Part shown: positions 36,176-49,137 of the stretch, piece after piece
Layout of the letters: each line of letters starts with the position of its first letter
Numbering within the stretch: position 1 is the stretch's first letter
Assembly: GCA_907165065.1 (NCBI GenBank)
Contig: OU015528.1
Coordinates: forward strand, 76,489,474 to 76,553,473
Source: Caprimulgus europaeus
Lineage: Eukaryota > Chordata > Aves > Caprimulgiformes > Caprimulgidae
Length of the DNA: 64,000 nt
Direction: 5' to 3'
Notes under the pieces: model-generated
What the model was told of the DNA's origin: nothing
The model's database searches: none
The model's input: only the letters and a program-made list of their open reading frames with translations
Program-made: the position numbers and the translations under genes

Positions 36176-39100
36176 TAAAGGATTTTAACTGCACTTTAAT
36201 TTAGACTGCGGTCTTACTTGTTTTTTTTTTAAATCACTCCTAAGCATTGAGAGTGTGCCTTCCCTACATGTCCTTGCAGTCTTCCTTTTCTCTAAGACAC
36301 TAGGTGTATATAGGGTTTGTCATGTTTCAGCAAAATGTGCTTTTATCAGAACTCCCCGATTCATTAAAAATAAAAGTATTTAGAGAAAACATGCCAGTTT
36401 TGACAAGAGGTAAATTCAGAAACAACATGGAGTGCCTTCTTTCCTAGCTCTAGAATGACCAAATTTTTATGGAGGAGTCTTCTTAGGCCATGGTAAACTG
36501 AGGTGAAGCCCTAATTCTGCATAGATCGGATTGGGGACTTACATCACTGACACCAATTATTAACTCCTCAGTCACCAAACTGTGTGACAACTTCTCTGTC
36601 TGTTCTCACAAGGAAAGCTTCCGAAATTGTTAATTAAGTCCAATGCAGACTCTAAAATTGATAGCCATTAAAATTTCCATAGAGGAGGGAAACTATCTAT
36701 CTCATATCTAGCTTTAATAAAACTTTGCCACAGTTTCTGTGGAATTGCATCTCCATTAAACCTTTCCAAACAAATGGAAGGATAAATTATAACAAAGCTT
36801 ATTATAATTACTTTTTAGTATACTGCATATGCAGGTTGAACAGATGCCACCAGTCCTGTCTGGTTTCATGTTAATCTCATCTCCAGTGAACTGTATTTTT
36901 GTATGTAGTTACAGGTGATGAAAACATTCTCTCTTTATAATGAAAAGAAAAAAAAAAAAAACAAAAACTTTTAAATTTCTTTCAGAGCTGCTGGAACTAT
37001 CCAGAATCTTTTCTTTTCTGAAATACACAAATATCTTTTCACCTTCTGAAAGCATTGTACTTAGCTAAAAGGGTTGCTTGTTGAAACAAAGCATAAAATG
37101 CTTATGAATCTTTTGGAGCCTGTTAAGCCCACCTGAGAACACTGTGCCCTACACATTTGACCTTCCATGAAGCAGCCAATTTAGTAGACAGCTTCTTCCT
37201 CTAACAAAAAAACGTGACTCTACTGACTATATAACAATATTTACCAACAAGCTTGCATTTTATGTTATTTCAGCTATGAGAGACATGCAGATGACTATAT
37301 GATGAGCTTTATGTCAACAGAAGTGGATGATGCTCTTAATTTGTCTTTATTTAGGAACTAATTTTGGAGAGGAAAATATAGTGAACGAAGACTTAGATTT
37401 TTCAGCCCTATGCTAGCAATGGACTAGATTTATGTCTTTGGACAACTTGTCTCACTTCCACCTACATTATGGAGTTCCCACTAGAACAAGAATCTTCTCA
37501 CTTATTCCTCCTTTTTAGTCTACCTGTATGTTCATCTTTTATCTTGGTAGACATGAGATAGAAGGATGAGCTTAAAGACCACCCCTATTTTCTTCTGAAC
37601 CAAATTAGACATTAAGTGGTGTACTGCAGTACTTCCAGCTCTTTGTTGGCGATTCAGAATGTCAGTGTCTTTGAAGACGCTGATAAGCTCTTCTTCACTC
37701 AATTATCCAATTATTTTCTTTTATGCCTACATTACTTCATCAAATATAGCTGAAGTTAACAAGTAAACCCACAAAAAATGAGATGTATAACCAGACAGAT
37801 TCCTGTATTGCCTTATCAAATTAGTCTCTTTATCCCATGGAAACTAAAATGAAAAAAAAAATGGACAGATTATTTTAAGTGTATTGTAAGTCAATGTGGC
37901 TTCACTGACTTTCATGTGTTGAGAAGAGCTGAGTACACAAACTCTTACAATAAAAATCTATGCATCACTTGTAAATTCAGATAGTACATTTTGCCTGTAG
38001 TCAGGGAAGGGAATATTGTCACATAAAGCACGGCACATTAGCAAACAATAATGAAGTGAAATATTGTCATTAACTTGGTTAAGCACAGGATGGAATAAAG
38101 TTAAAAACTTTATGAAGTCTTTTAGGTTCAGCTGCTCCACTGGAATAAATTAATATTGCTCTAATTAGCTATGTTCAAGTTCATAATCTGCAAATCAAGT
38201 CCACTGTTGTTCCTCCCTGCCCATATCAGAACAAGTTATTCTTTAATCTGATCTAATCCTGGATGATATATTGAAGTCCAAGAATACTTCTGAGCATGAT
38301 AAGAAAGTACAGATAGCACCTAGGTCCTTCACAGTTTGCAGAACTGAAGGGTTGTGCTTGTATGGATCATGATTTCTTCTCCATTTCATCCTGGTTCCCC
38401 TTAGAGGGATAACTGATTCTGCTTTATGTATACATAAATGTTCTTTAGGGCTCTGTTTCTTTCCTTCTCTAGCCATATAGAAAATAATGAGGTCCCCAAA
38501 GAAAGCCTTAAGGGTCTCCTAAATAAGCAGGGAGGAACAATTGGCTGTCTTACGAGCCTTTGTGAAAATAGCAATTTGTTCATTAATCATGGAAGTAAAG
38601 CTTCATCACTGGAGAATTAAGCTAGCCTTACTCTATTAATAACAACAAAAACATCTTCAACATGAGTGAAACATTCATCATGCTAAGCCTGCAGATTCCA
38701 TATCATGGCACAGTATTAACCCTTTCTCTTTTTATTATATGAAGATCTTGCTTGATGTAGTAATTATGACTTGTCTAATAGCTTTCTTCCCAGCCCCACA
38801 AAAGAGGTATAGTGTCACTGAATGAATTTAATGACCCTGGGAAGTATTTTTAATAGTTTCCTACTAACTTGCACAGTGTATGTTTTTTTAAAGGAGTTTT
38901 CAGCATTCAAGTTTCCTCTTATTATTATCAACAGCTGAAATTACTGTACAACACTGAAAGTTGCATAAATACAATGATGCATGAGATTAAAACAAACACC
39001 GGTACTTATTTAAGAACTCACATGTTGTTGTAACTTCAGCCCACAGTCAGGAAAAAAGTCATTAATGGCCTCAGTTATCAGCTTTTTATCACCAGTCCCT

Positions 39101-39594
39101 AGCTAAACATTGTTCTTTTGCAGGTATCAATTATTGTTCCTTGAACAAGCTCACCCAGCTGCTCACCAGGGCCCAGGTAGGAAGGAGGATGGGTAGCTGA
39201 GGTTCAGTTTACTTGGATTTAGGCTGCTGTAGAGTCATGGCCTTGAAAAAAATCATACAAATCTGTTTAATATGTAACATATTGGTATATCACTGAGCTG
39301 AAAATTACCATTTAGAGTTTATGCTCCAACATTTAAATATTATCCTTAGGATGAGATAACTGTCTTGGATCTCATTCTGATGGATAAAGATAAATCATGG
39401 GGCTAGACCTTGGGGTTTGCTTTTTGAACTACTGTGATAGCCTTTCTTTCATAGAAAAAAAAAATGCTGTCACAATAACAGACTTTCTCCACATCATGCA
39501 TACATTATGTATGGTTTGAAATGGAAAAGCAAAACTCACTGTGAAGAAAAAATATTTTAAAATAGTAATATAAGATGGGTCTTTTTTATCTTAA
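36176..39594. other. Unique AT-rich sequence, no gene seen
   Basis: About 3.4 kb with an A-rich tract near 36945-36966. No recognised exon, RNA gene or transposon. Short open frames near 38243-38620 occur on both strands and have no domain signal. Confidence 0.6.
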
Positions 39595-39912
39595 GGAGAC
39601 ACTAAGGGAGAATATGGAGGGAATGGAGTCAGACTCTTCACAGATGTGCACAACAAAAAAACCCAAAGGAACCAGTCATAAATTGTGAGAACAGAAATTC
39701 TCACTGGATAGAGCTAAAAAATTTTGCAAGGAGGGAAAGCTGGAACATGACCCCTGAGAAGTTGTGGGATCTCTGTCTTCAAAAAGTTTCAAAACTGCAC
39801 TAGGCAAAGCATTAAGCAACCTGATTGAAATTTGAAGTTAGCCTGTGTTCAGGTAGAAGGTTGAATTAAAGTCCCATTTAATCTGTATTACTCTATGATT
39901 CTATAACTCTAT
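39595..39912 (+). mobile_element. CR1 LINE 3' end, strongly diverged
   Basis: A plus-strand CR1 relic. The order of landmarks is GGAGTCAGACTCTTCACAG, then GAGAAGTTGTGGGATCTC, then AAGCATTAAGCAACCTGATTG, then the tail ACTCTATGATTCTATAACTC. All match the layout of a CR1 pol end plus 3' UTR but with many substitutions and small gaps, which indicates an old insertion. Confidence 0.8.
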
Positions 39913-41059
39913 TATTAAAAAATGAAAATCTGGACAAAGTCTTCTATATCAACAACAAAATGAGATAGCATATAGGAAATGGGAGAAAGAATAAATAATA
40001 ATAAACAAGTAGCTATGCCTCAAGAAGTATTCACATAAGCTACAGACATGGTGGAAAAAAAGTAAGATTCAAGTCAGGATGAAAGAACAGGAGAATAAAA
40101 AAAGAAAGAACATTAGGAATAAACAAGCAAACCCAATCTCATATGTGACTATTGCCAGACAAGATGTCAAAGCAGACCATGATGTTGCAGAACAAAGCAG
40201 AAATTTTCATTAGAAACTTTTGTTCTGCATTTTTTTTGTATGATGACATCCTACCAATCATGACAAAATAATTTCTAGTCCAGTAGAAATTAATAAATTA
40301 AAATCAGCAGATGAGGTTGTTTTGAATCCATTAGTTCTTTGAGATTTTCAGTCCTTCAATATAGATTGTTACATGAATTTACAAAATAATCAGGAAAGTC
40401 TAGAAAAGTAATATACTAATATGTCAAAATTTCTTGTGTTCAGGAAAATCATAAGCATGTTACCAATACTCAAAAAAATACATAAAGAATTAAAAAGAAT
40501 GTATCCAATGAGAAGGAACAGAGAGTGGCAATAGAAGAAATTCTGGTCCACAGATCACTGGTCAGAAATAAACTTCATTTTATGCAAATGAGAACTGAGT
40601 ACATCTGGCAAACAAACTCAAGGAAAAAAAGGTGAAATAATGCTATTCGGTTTTATATGCTACTAGTATCAATTTTCACATTTCTTTCCTTTCACTCCCA
40701 GGTACTCTGAGCATCATAAAGAAGCACGCAGAGCCTTGTTTTTTCTTGATATGAATACAAAATTCAGATAGAAATGGATTTTTAAACAGCCAAATAATAC
40801 CTCACTTGTCACAATGAGAAAATTAGGCTGATCTGATTGATAGAAGCACTCTGTCCTGGAAAGCAGTAACTATGAAATGTCCTAGGTCCTAGTGGTTTTC
40901 CCTGAACTCTCATGGTGATACTTAGGTAAAAGGGCTAATGTGATCTTGATGAGTGCAAATCTAGACCTATGGAGAAGTAATAAGAAGTTGACTTTACCTC
41001 AACATAGAAGGGGATGTTGATTCTGGGATGTTGTTCCCATTTTAATGTTCACTGTTCAA
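39913..41059. other. Unique AT-rich sequence, no gene seen
   Basis: About 1.1 kb, strongly A-rich on the plus strand at 39910-40140. No gene or recognised transposon. Confidence 0.55.
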
Positions 41060-41490
41060 AAAGCATATTGAAAGACTGGAGTGGGTGCAGGAAAAGAGAT
41101 ACAGAAATTATATATATTATATTGTATATATTTCTTATATATTATATCTAATATATATATTATATTTAGGGAAAACATTTTACAGCTAGAGACTTAAGCA
41201 GCTCAAGAGGGTGTATTGAGCTGATTTGGACCATAAATATCTCCTCAAAAAGAAAATACTAGATATACAAATCTTCTGCATGTAGATCATGGACCAGGAG
41301 CAAACCACGGGCAGAAGCCAGTGAAGTCCAAGCTGTATAAAATACCATATTTATTTATTTGTTCATAGTAGCCAGTTAACCTTTGGATTGTACTGTAAAG
41401 AGAAATACAGGAATTGTGGTCTCTGAAAGCCATAAAATCAAGACTGGATTACTTTTAAGGCTCTGGAAGACGTCTTCAATCAAGCGTAGG
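41060..41490 (+). mobile_element. Ancient CR1-type LINE relic
   Basis: Landmarks that fit an old CR1-type element on the plus strand appear in order. They are AAAGACTGGAGTGGGTGCAG, then after an AT-rich insertion AGAGACTTAAGCAGCTCAAG, then AGTAGCCAGTTAACCTTTGG, then GGAATTGTGGTCTC and AAATCAAGACTGGATTAC. The order matches the pol C-terminal end of old amniote CR1 families, but substitutions are many and no tail was identified. Boundaries are approximate. Confidence 0.6.
41107..41167. repeat. AT-rich (TATA)n low-complexity tract
   Basis: Sixty-one bases of almost pure A and T in alternating TA runs, with only three G/C bases. It interrupts the old CR1 relic and can fold on itself, since TA repeats are self-complementary. 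Confidence 0.92.
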
Positions 41491-44204
41491 TTACTGAGCT
41501 CATTGTTAACTGTCTGTGGCAGAAAGGAAATTACAAAAGATGGTCTTTTCTATTTGGTCTTAAATGTTCTAAATTTATGCTCAAAGATACAAGTACATGA
41601 GTTAAGCAGTAATAATGATCCTGCATCAGTGTTATATTTGTGGTTGGGTTAAGTTTTGAGGATCTATTTTAATGGGCCTCAGCATTAAATAATTCATATC
41701 ATTTCAGAACATGTTATATCCATGGAAGGTCACACAGAACAACACTGAATGTGACAATTGTGCAAAGGATGAAGTCATACTACTGGTGTACACATCCAGC
41801 ACATACATAATAAATTGATAAGCTTACTGCTATATGGGGACCATGACTTTTCTGGGACATTAATCCAGTCATTTAATGTAGGCTGAACTATGCTAATGTG
41901 CATTTCCATTTATTAACAGAGCTGGAGAAAAAGAAAAAAATCTGAAGTCCTGCTTGTAGTGAACATCCACATGGCAAAGTAAATTGACATGTCCCTGTGT
42001 GATGATACCACCCTCTATAGGTAGCAAATGCATTGAGAGAGGATGCTGCCACATGCCCTGCACCACAGTCTCTCAGTTTCTGTTCTGGTTCACTCACCAA
42101 AGGAGTCACCAATCAGGAGAAAAAGGAGACAGGGAATCATTCTGGGATAGGGTAAAAGTTATAGCTTAATGTTTCCTAAAAGCCCATTTCTAAGTTTACT
42201 TTGGGTAGGCTTGGCATAAATATGACACAATGTTGAAGACCAGCTTGCCCTATCTGGTGGCACATTCTTTACCATGTCAGCTCTGTATAGATCTTCTTTC
42301 TGTTCTCTGTCCTGTTGCTGACTTGCAGCATCTTTCATACGATTACTAGAGATATCATTAAGCATAAAGCTATAAGATGCTAATGGACCAAGTGTGGCTA
42401 TAAATCACTTCACAGTAGCTTCATATATGGAAATGGAATTTAATAATATGGATCTTGCAGGTTTGTGGTGTTTTCCTAAGGCTGTCAAATTGTACCGAGA
42501 AAAACATATCAACTACAAAAATAACAACTGTGCACATGTAGTGGTGATATTTCTTTCCCTTTTTCTCCTTGCTTATTGAGACAATTTTGCAAATGTTTTT
42601 TCCTTGAAAGATTTTTTTTCAATTTCTTCTATTAGTATCAGCCTTCAAAGGGTTTTTTTATACAGTCTGCCCCATCTTAAGATGCAATTAAGTAAAAAAT
42701 CTTGTAGACACCTCCTGTGAGAAGCAGAACATCAATTTTCACCCAAAGGTAGTCTTATTTTGCTACAGTGTTCAGTCAGCAAAAAAGTACAGGGCAAGCC
42801 AAATGGAAAACATGGGCATAGGTTCTGTGGAACTCATGGAAACCAAAGCTCTTTTGCCACAAGCTCTCTTCCACTTGCAACACTACTAATAGTTTAGAAG
42901 GTACAGGCTGCACACAGGATGGCTAACTACATTCCCTTCTTACCCTGGTATAAATTATGTGGGTATATTGATAGTTTGGAGGAAAGGGAACTGTTAGTAC
43001 GCTACATAGACTCTGCTTTCTTTTATATTCTCAGTTTTTCATGTTCCCTTCATGGGTAATGAGGCTTTGTGCTGGGAAGATGACACATATGCCCCTGAAA
43101 TTTTCACCCTGAATTATCTTCAATCACCATACAAATTCAACTCAGAATATTTTTTAAAAAAATTTGTAGTCTAAATTGCAATGGAAAATTTTAGACATGG
43201 CACTGAATCCACCTATTAACTACAAATTTGACTCCCAGTCAACTGTTGCCTTTCCCATGTGGTGGGAAAAAAAAGATAGGTATACAGATTTTTTATTTTC
43301 TGTATGGTAGTTTTATTCTACTGCAAGTTATAAAAATTCTTCTGAACAAGAACAGAGCCAGGACATTGTTTTAAATCAGTGTGTATAAAAGATATAATTA
43401 GCAAGTAAAGATGTTTTATTAGTGCTCCACAAAAAAAAAAAAAAAAATATTTTTTTCCTCTATGTGTTCAAATAAGGACAGAATTGATTTTTCTTTAATG
43501 ATATTATAGAAGTTATAGAAGAACCAAATAAAAATTTTTCTCCATTGATTACCTAATAATACACAGAGACAACCCTGACTCAGAAAAGCTTATCTTTTCC
43601 ACAGATAACACAGAGTGGGACACACTATAGAAAAAAGAACATTGTTGATGAAAGTGAAGATGTTTTTAGTGGAGTCTGCAACAGAAAAAGATGAAGTCAG
43701 GTTTTGTTATGCAGTATGACTTACATACACTGTTGTGTCTTTCAGAAAGAGTGAAACTTTTCTAGCTCCTGGTTGACATAATACAACACTTTCATAAAGT
43801 TAAATGGAACTCATAGATAATATTCCCAAATACTACTTTTCTTGATACAGTGACAGATTTAAAACCAAAAATCTGCAGGAAGTACTGGCATTACAAAACC
43901 TGATTACTTTCCAAAGCTGAATTAATCATTGCATTTGAATGATCTGTAAATTTATTTAAAAAAAAAAAAAATCTCCAAAATCTCAAAAAACACCAGGAAT
44001 CATTTCAAGTAATCTAGATTTATCCTGGAGTTTTATTTTGTATATTGAAATTATAATTTCAGAGTAATAACTGAAAAAAACAGTTCCAAATAATGTAGAT
44101 CAAAATCCCAGCAAGGCTCTACCCAGTGTAGCATATTCCTGCAAAACACTTCGCTTTCAACAAAGGCAGTTTTGTAAAAAGAAAATGTTTTTTTATCAGA
44201 GGAA
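41491..44204. other. Unique AT-rich sequence, no gene seen
   Basis: About 2.7 kb, including a 17-base A tract at 43431-43447 and an A tract near 43957-43971. No recognised exon, RNA gene or transposon. Confidence 0.6.
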
Positions 44205-44690
44205 AACAGGCTGTGAGGTCAGAAAACACTGAGTTCATCCAACCATGTGCCCCTTCATGGGATCAGCTATACAGTGTCACTTTTAACACCTATTTTCCTC
44301 TTAGAGGCCTTTTGGAACAGGTTAAATCATCTATTCCAGTACTTCATCACCCTGACAGGAAATTTTTCCTATTGTCTAAACTATATATTTTTCTTTTTTA
44401 ATGATGAAGTTTAACTTTTTGTTGGTGAGTTACATCCATCAGGAAGATGGAAGACTAGTTTCTTCCCATCCTCTTTGCAGAATTATTCTCCTTATATCTG
44501 AGATCAAATATCTCCATCTCTTGTCTTCATTTCTTCAGCTTAAATAGCTGCAGTTTCTTTCACTCTTTCTATGGAGGTCATATTATTTAGACAACATAAT
44601 CATTCTTATTTGAAATGTTTACAACATTTCTATTATCATGTTTTTAACCCATTGGCCTATACTTCTAAAATACAGATAGATCAGAAGCAC
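44205..44690 (-). mobile_element. Ancient CR1-type LINE relic (minus strand)
   Basis: Plus-strand text in order: GAGTTCATCCAACCA, TTGGAACAGGTTAAATCATC, TCACCCTGACAGGAAATTTT, then a TTTCTTCAGCTTAAATAG block and GGTCATATTATTTAGAC. These are the reverse complement of an old CR1 family, whose consensus has CATCACCCTGACAG and a later TTTCTTCAGC...CTCATAGGTCATG segment. Divergence is high. It lies head to head, about 60 bp away, with the younger plus-strand CR1 that follows. Confidence 0.65.
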
Positions 44691-44751
44691 CATCACCTAA
44701 TTTATAAGTTTTTTTCTTTTTGTTTTCCTCATTTGTTTTAAGCACAAGCAT

Positions 44752-44847
44752 TAGTGGCTGGAAAGCTGCCTGGAGGAAAAGGACCTGGGGGTGTTGGTCA
44801 ACAGCTGGCCACCAGCAGTGTGCACAGGTGCCCAAGGAGGCCAACAG
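44752..44847 (+). mobile_element. CR1 LINE copy B, 5' portion (split by a nested CR1)
   Basis: Plus-strand CR1 pol sequence (CTGGAAAGCTGCCTGG, GGACCTGGGGGTGTTGGT, then AAGGAGGCCAACAG) stops at the point where the consensus continues with CATCCTGGCTTGTATC. That continuation is found 357 bp later at 45205, so this is the left half of a CR1 interrupted by another. A small deletion is also present near 44805. Confidence 0.88.
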
Positions 44848-45204
44848 TATATTCTATATTTGACAGAACTTATAGGGGCTTCCAGTACTTGAAGGAGGCC
44901 TACAAGAAAGCTGGGGAGGGACTTTTTAAAAAGGCAGGTAGTGATAGAACAAGGGGTAATGGCTTTAGACTGGAAGAGGGTAGGTTTAGATGAGATATTA
45001 GGAAGAAATTCTTTCCTGTGAGGGTAGTCAGACACTGGCCCAGGTTACCCAGAGAAGTTGTGGGTGCTGCCTCCCTGGAAGTGTTCAAGGCCAGGTTGGA
45101 TGAGGCTTTGAGCAACCTGATCTAGTGGAAGGTGTCCCTGCTGATGGCAGGGGGGTTGGAACTAGATGATCTTTAAGGTCCCTTCCAACCCACATCATTC
45201 TGTG
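44848..45204 (+). mobile_element. CR1 LINE copy A, nested inside copy B
   Basis: A 5'-truncated CR1 on the plus strand. It starts near GGGGCTTCCAGTACTTGAAG and runs through pol C-terminal text (RTRGNGF, GRFR, LPREVV in translation) to a 3' UTR of a different subfamily (GGAACTAGATGATCTTTAAG) and a tail reading CATTCTGTG. The flanking halves of copy B resume exactly around it. The first 25 or so bases (44848-44873) are AT-rich and not clearly CR1. The same 3' UTR type is found in the copy at 63774-64000. Confidence 0.88.
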
Positions 45205-45780
45205 ATCCTGGCTTGTATCAGAAACAGCATGGCCAGCAGGACCAGGGAAGTCATTCTTCCCCTGTACTCAGCATTGGTGAGGCTGCACCTTGAGTACCTT
45301 GTCCAGTTTTGGGTCCCTTGCTACAAGGACATGGAGGTGCTGGAGCATGTCCAGAGAAGAGCAATGAAGCCAGTGAAGGGGCTGGAGAACAAGACTTATG
45401 AGGAGAGGCTGAGGGTAATGGGGTTGTTTAGTCTAGAGAAAAGGAGGCTGAGGGTCAACCTTATCACTGTCTATAACCACCTGAAAAGAGGTAGTAGCGA
45501 GGCAGGTGTGTGTCTTTTCTCCCAAGTAACTAGTGACAGAACAGAGGCAATGGCCTAATGTACCTCCCTCGCCAAGGGAGGTACAGATCGGATGTCAGGA
45601 AAAATTTCTTTGCTGAAAGGGTTCTCAGGCAATAGAAAGGGCTGCCTAGGGAGGTGATTGAGTCACCATCTGACAGGCAGAGGGGGTGCTTGGAGACATG
45701 GTTTACTAGTGGACAGGTATGGTTAGACTAGATGATCTCAAAGGTCTTTTCCAACCAAGTATTTCTATGATTCTATGATT
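45205..45780 (+). mobile_element. CR1 LINE copy B, 3' portion
   Basis: The right half of the interrupted CR1. It begins ATCCTGGCTTGTATCAG, carries pol C-terminal sequence ([36 protein letters not shown] in translation) and ends with the 3' UTR and two ATTCTATG units at 45780. The pol frame is open from within copy A's tail (45166) to 45558, where a small deletion near a RTEAMA-coding site breaks it. The open frame of 130 codons is therefore an accident of the nested insertion. Confidence 0.92.
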
Positions 45781-48700
45781 AAGTTTCTCCTTAGCAAAAC
45801 CATAGAATTTTGTTTGCCTGGAATATAATTTCTTCACTGCTGTGTCCTCCAGTGTAAGAATATTTATTATCATCAGGGAACTCCTTTTATGAAATATGCA
45901 GTTGAAGAGTATGAATTTAAAACCAGGGCCTCATAGTTAAGTCAGTGCTAAAAATTCCATTGGAATTCAGTAGAAGGGGAAACAAATTTTACAGTGCAGC
46001 AGCGCATAGGTTCCAGGTAAAGTCTATAGGGAAAGAGTTAAAGAAGAGTCTAGAATATGTTAAGACACCAGTAATGGCATAAAATATCTAATTTCAATAA
46101 CAGAAATAGCTAAAAAAAGTGGAGGTACTATTTCATTATAGGAAAATAAAAATTGCTGTCCCACACATGTAGGAAGTTTCTTTGCTAAGAGCACCTATAA
46201 AGTATATGGTATATATGCTTTATAAAGACCCTGCCTGCAGATTATTCCAATCTATTTTGGTAACAATTCATCATTATATGCCTGTCCTCTTCCTAACTCC
46301 AATCATTAGCTATCCAAGCTTAGTAGCGTGTGCTTTCTGAGTTACAGTGAATCCTGAAATACCTGATGTTTTACTCACAGCCCTGACTGCAAAAGACAAG
46401 TAATCTCAAATTCCATATTCAGATAAATAATACAGGAAAACTATTTGAAATATGTATATTAAATGATCTTTGAAGTCTTAAAAGGAAAGTAAAAAGAATG
46501 GCTTAGATCATGATTATTCAGTAATGATGCAAGATATTGCAGTTTCTGGGGAAGCATGTGTGCTTTTACTTTTAATTAACATTTTGAATTTACAATATTA
46601 AATGATGCATCATTTGAGAGAAAGGATTGCTTGTGCATCTAGTTTCTATAAAGATCTGATGAAGTCCTGGCCTAGTGAAGGAAATGTCAACCTTGCCACT
46701 CATTTATACAAGAGCTAGATTTCACTCTGGTATGTTAGTCTGAAGTATTATTAAACCCACAACCTCAATTTTTGTATTTTATGGGTTTTTTTGATGGATT
46801 TATCACAGGATACTATACAATAGCAATAAGAAATACTCAGCAAGATGCATAGGATGAGACCATAAAAGAAAAATAGACATTTGTTCCTCTGTAGAAAGAA
46901 CTTATTTGTTACTTACCAGTGCATTTCTTTTAAGTGACAAACAGGAAAGACTGGCAGACTTAAATTAGAGGTTAAGCAAAGGGTAGCTAAGAAGAACAAG
47001 AACCAACTACCTCTGTTTAAAAATAGAATTAGAATGAAGATAGCAACCTGAGGGAATTGACATGAAGCAGATTATAAGGAAATTGGGAAGGTTCTTTTAT
47101 TATAGTTAAAACACAGAAGAAATGAAAAATGTGACTGCTTTACAAGTTTCCAGTTCTGCCTTCAGCCAAGCAGAAAAGCTCGTGGTACCAAAGCAATTAA
47201 GATTAAACTGAAACTTGAAGGCAAACAGTGATCTTTCATTCCATGATATCCTTTCTGTATGTGCATCTTATAGTGATGCAAATGTACAAAGCTTTATGGG
47301 ATGTATTCCTTCCCAACAAGATGGCTGATTAAAAGGTTAATGTGCACTAGAATTTTAGAATTAAAGCCAAACTAAACCACCTTTTTATTACAATTAACTT
47401 TAAGGATTTGATTATTATTATTCAGACTAAACTCTGGTTCAACTTATCTTTTTCATTTGCAAACCACTTTTGATTAAATATTGACATCAGAGAAGGAGAA
47501 AGTATTGCAAGCACTAGTGAGAGGTAAAAAACGCATGGATACTGCAATAGGAGAAATTGAGATTTTACAGAGCACCGTATGCAGTTACAAGATGTTAAGG
47601 TGTGTTGGACTTATTCACTTTATGGCTTGCATGTACTCATCAGTTCTGCTTTTAGTAAAAACTGCTCAGATTCCAGAGTGATGACTAGCTTTGATTGTAA
47701 ATAATCATATTCATTGTGACTCAGCTTAGCAAATTATCTTTTGAAATTGGTAATTTCCAGATACAGTCAAACAACAGAATTCTTTCCTGTGGAAAATTGC
47801 CTTTTTGATTAAAATCCTAAAGCTTTTGCTATCTGACAAAAATTGAAAGTTTGAGGACAGTAGGCACTGTAGGCATGTGCTTAATGAAAACACAATTTTC
47901 TGTCCAAAAAAGTTCACAGAAAATATTTGTCAGGCCCTAATAATTTCTTTCTTGCCTTTACCTAGCTTTTCCTTCCTGTGACACATTACTGAGAAAGTTG
48001 TAAAAAGATAGAATCTAGAGTATTGAGGCTTTTTTAATCCATCTTCATCTAGTTCAGGATGTTGTGTAGTACACAGCTTTCAGTAGTTCACAGCTTCTGG
48101 AAATATATAACAGATGGCCAAAAATTTATTTATTTATTTATTTATTTTTTCTCTTAAAGAAGTATGAGGCCTCTTTTAACACCGATTACTTTGGGGACAT
48201 GGGAGACATAATAGCTCAGAAATGGTTTCCAGTGCTCGGAAATGCTAAATGATGACATGTGATTCCTCATTTGGTAAATGTGGGTTTGGTAAAGGTCTGC
48301 AGCATTCTGCAAAATTGCTTTCTGCGGCTGGACAGGTCAGCAGGTAAAGGGATTTGAGCCAGCAGTCATCAGCGTACTAATGGCACAAAGCAGTTCATTT
48401 TCCCTGTGCGTGGCTGCAATTGCTATGCGGATAAAAAACACATGGTTGAAAATTTCATTAGAAAAAGCAGTCTGATCTGTGTACTTGGTTGCTGCTATTA
48501 AAGGCTTTGCTCCTAAACAGTTTGCAGATTTTTTTTCTCAATCTGTTCAGAGTCCAGAAACTTCTGTTTGTCATTTATACTTGCCTGTAACCATTTGTTC
48601 TTGATTTGGACCTTGCAATTTTATTTATGAGGATCTTTGGCATGGAGGACCTGGGAAGGTCTGGAATATCCCATAGGTGTGGGATAGTCCTTAAAAATCA

Positions 48701-48829
48701 TTCAAAAATTGCAGAGATCTGTGCCCTGACTGTTAAATAATTATTTAATTTTTATCTGCTGACTTTTGTTTTTTTCCCTGCACTATTATTGGACATTAGA
48801 AAAATAAATAAATTAATAAGCACATTAAA
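45781..48829. other. Unique AT-rich sequence, no gene seen
   Basis: About 3 kb with no recognised exon, RNA gene or transposon, apart from the ATTT microsatellite at 48124-48146. The stretch 48300-48470 is less AT-rich and looks more complex than its surroundings, but I cannot assign it. Confidence 0.55.
48124..48146 (+). repeat. (ATTT)n microsatellite
   Basis: Five to six units of ATTT in a row followed by a T run. A common simple repeat type. Confidence 0.93.
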
Positions 48830-49137
48830 CTTCAGGCACTGATCTCTTCTCTCTGGTGAGCAATGATAGGACCAGGGGAAATGGCAGAAAGATTTGCCAA
48901 GGCATGTTTAGGTTGGACATTAGGAAAAGATTCTTCACCCAGAGGGTGGTAGAGCACTGGAACAGGCTCCCTTGGTAGGTGGTCATGGCATCAAGCCTTA
49001 TAATATTCAAGAAGCATTGAGACAATGCCCTCAGACACATGATCTGAATCTTGGCATTGTCCTATGCTAGGGGAAGAGTTGGACTTGAGGATCCTTGTGG
49101 GTCCCTTCCAACTCATAACATTCTATGATTCTATGAT
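48830..49137 (+). mobile_element. CR1 LINE 3' end
   Basis: A plus-strand, 5'-truncated CR1 starts near TCAGGCACTGATCTCTTCTC and runs through AATGATAGGACCAGGGG, GTAGAGCACTGGAACAGGC and GGGTCCCTTCCAACTC to a tail with ATTCTATGATTCTATGAT ending at about 49137. The pol frame is broken. This is the end of ORF2 plus the short 3' UTR only. Confidence 0.95.

Noticed and set aside
45166..45558. 130-codon open frame on the plus strand
   Set aside because: It starts in the tail of one CR1 and continues into the pol remnant of another; it is a by-product of the nested insertion.
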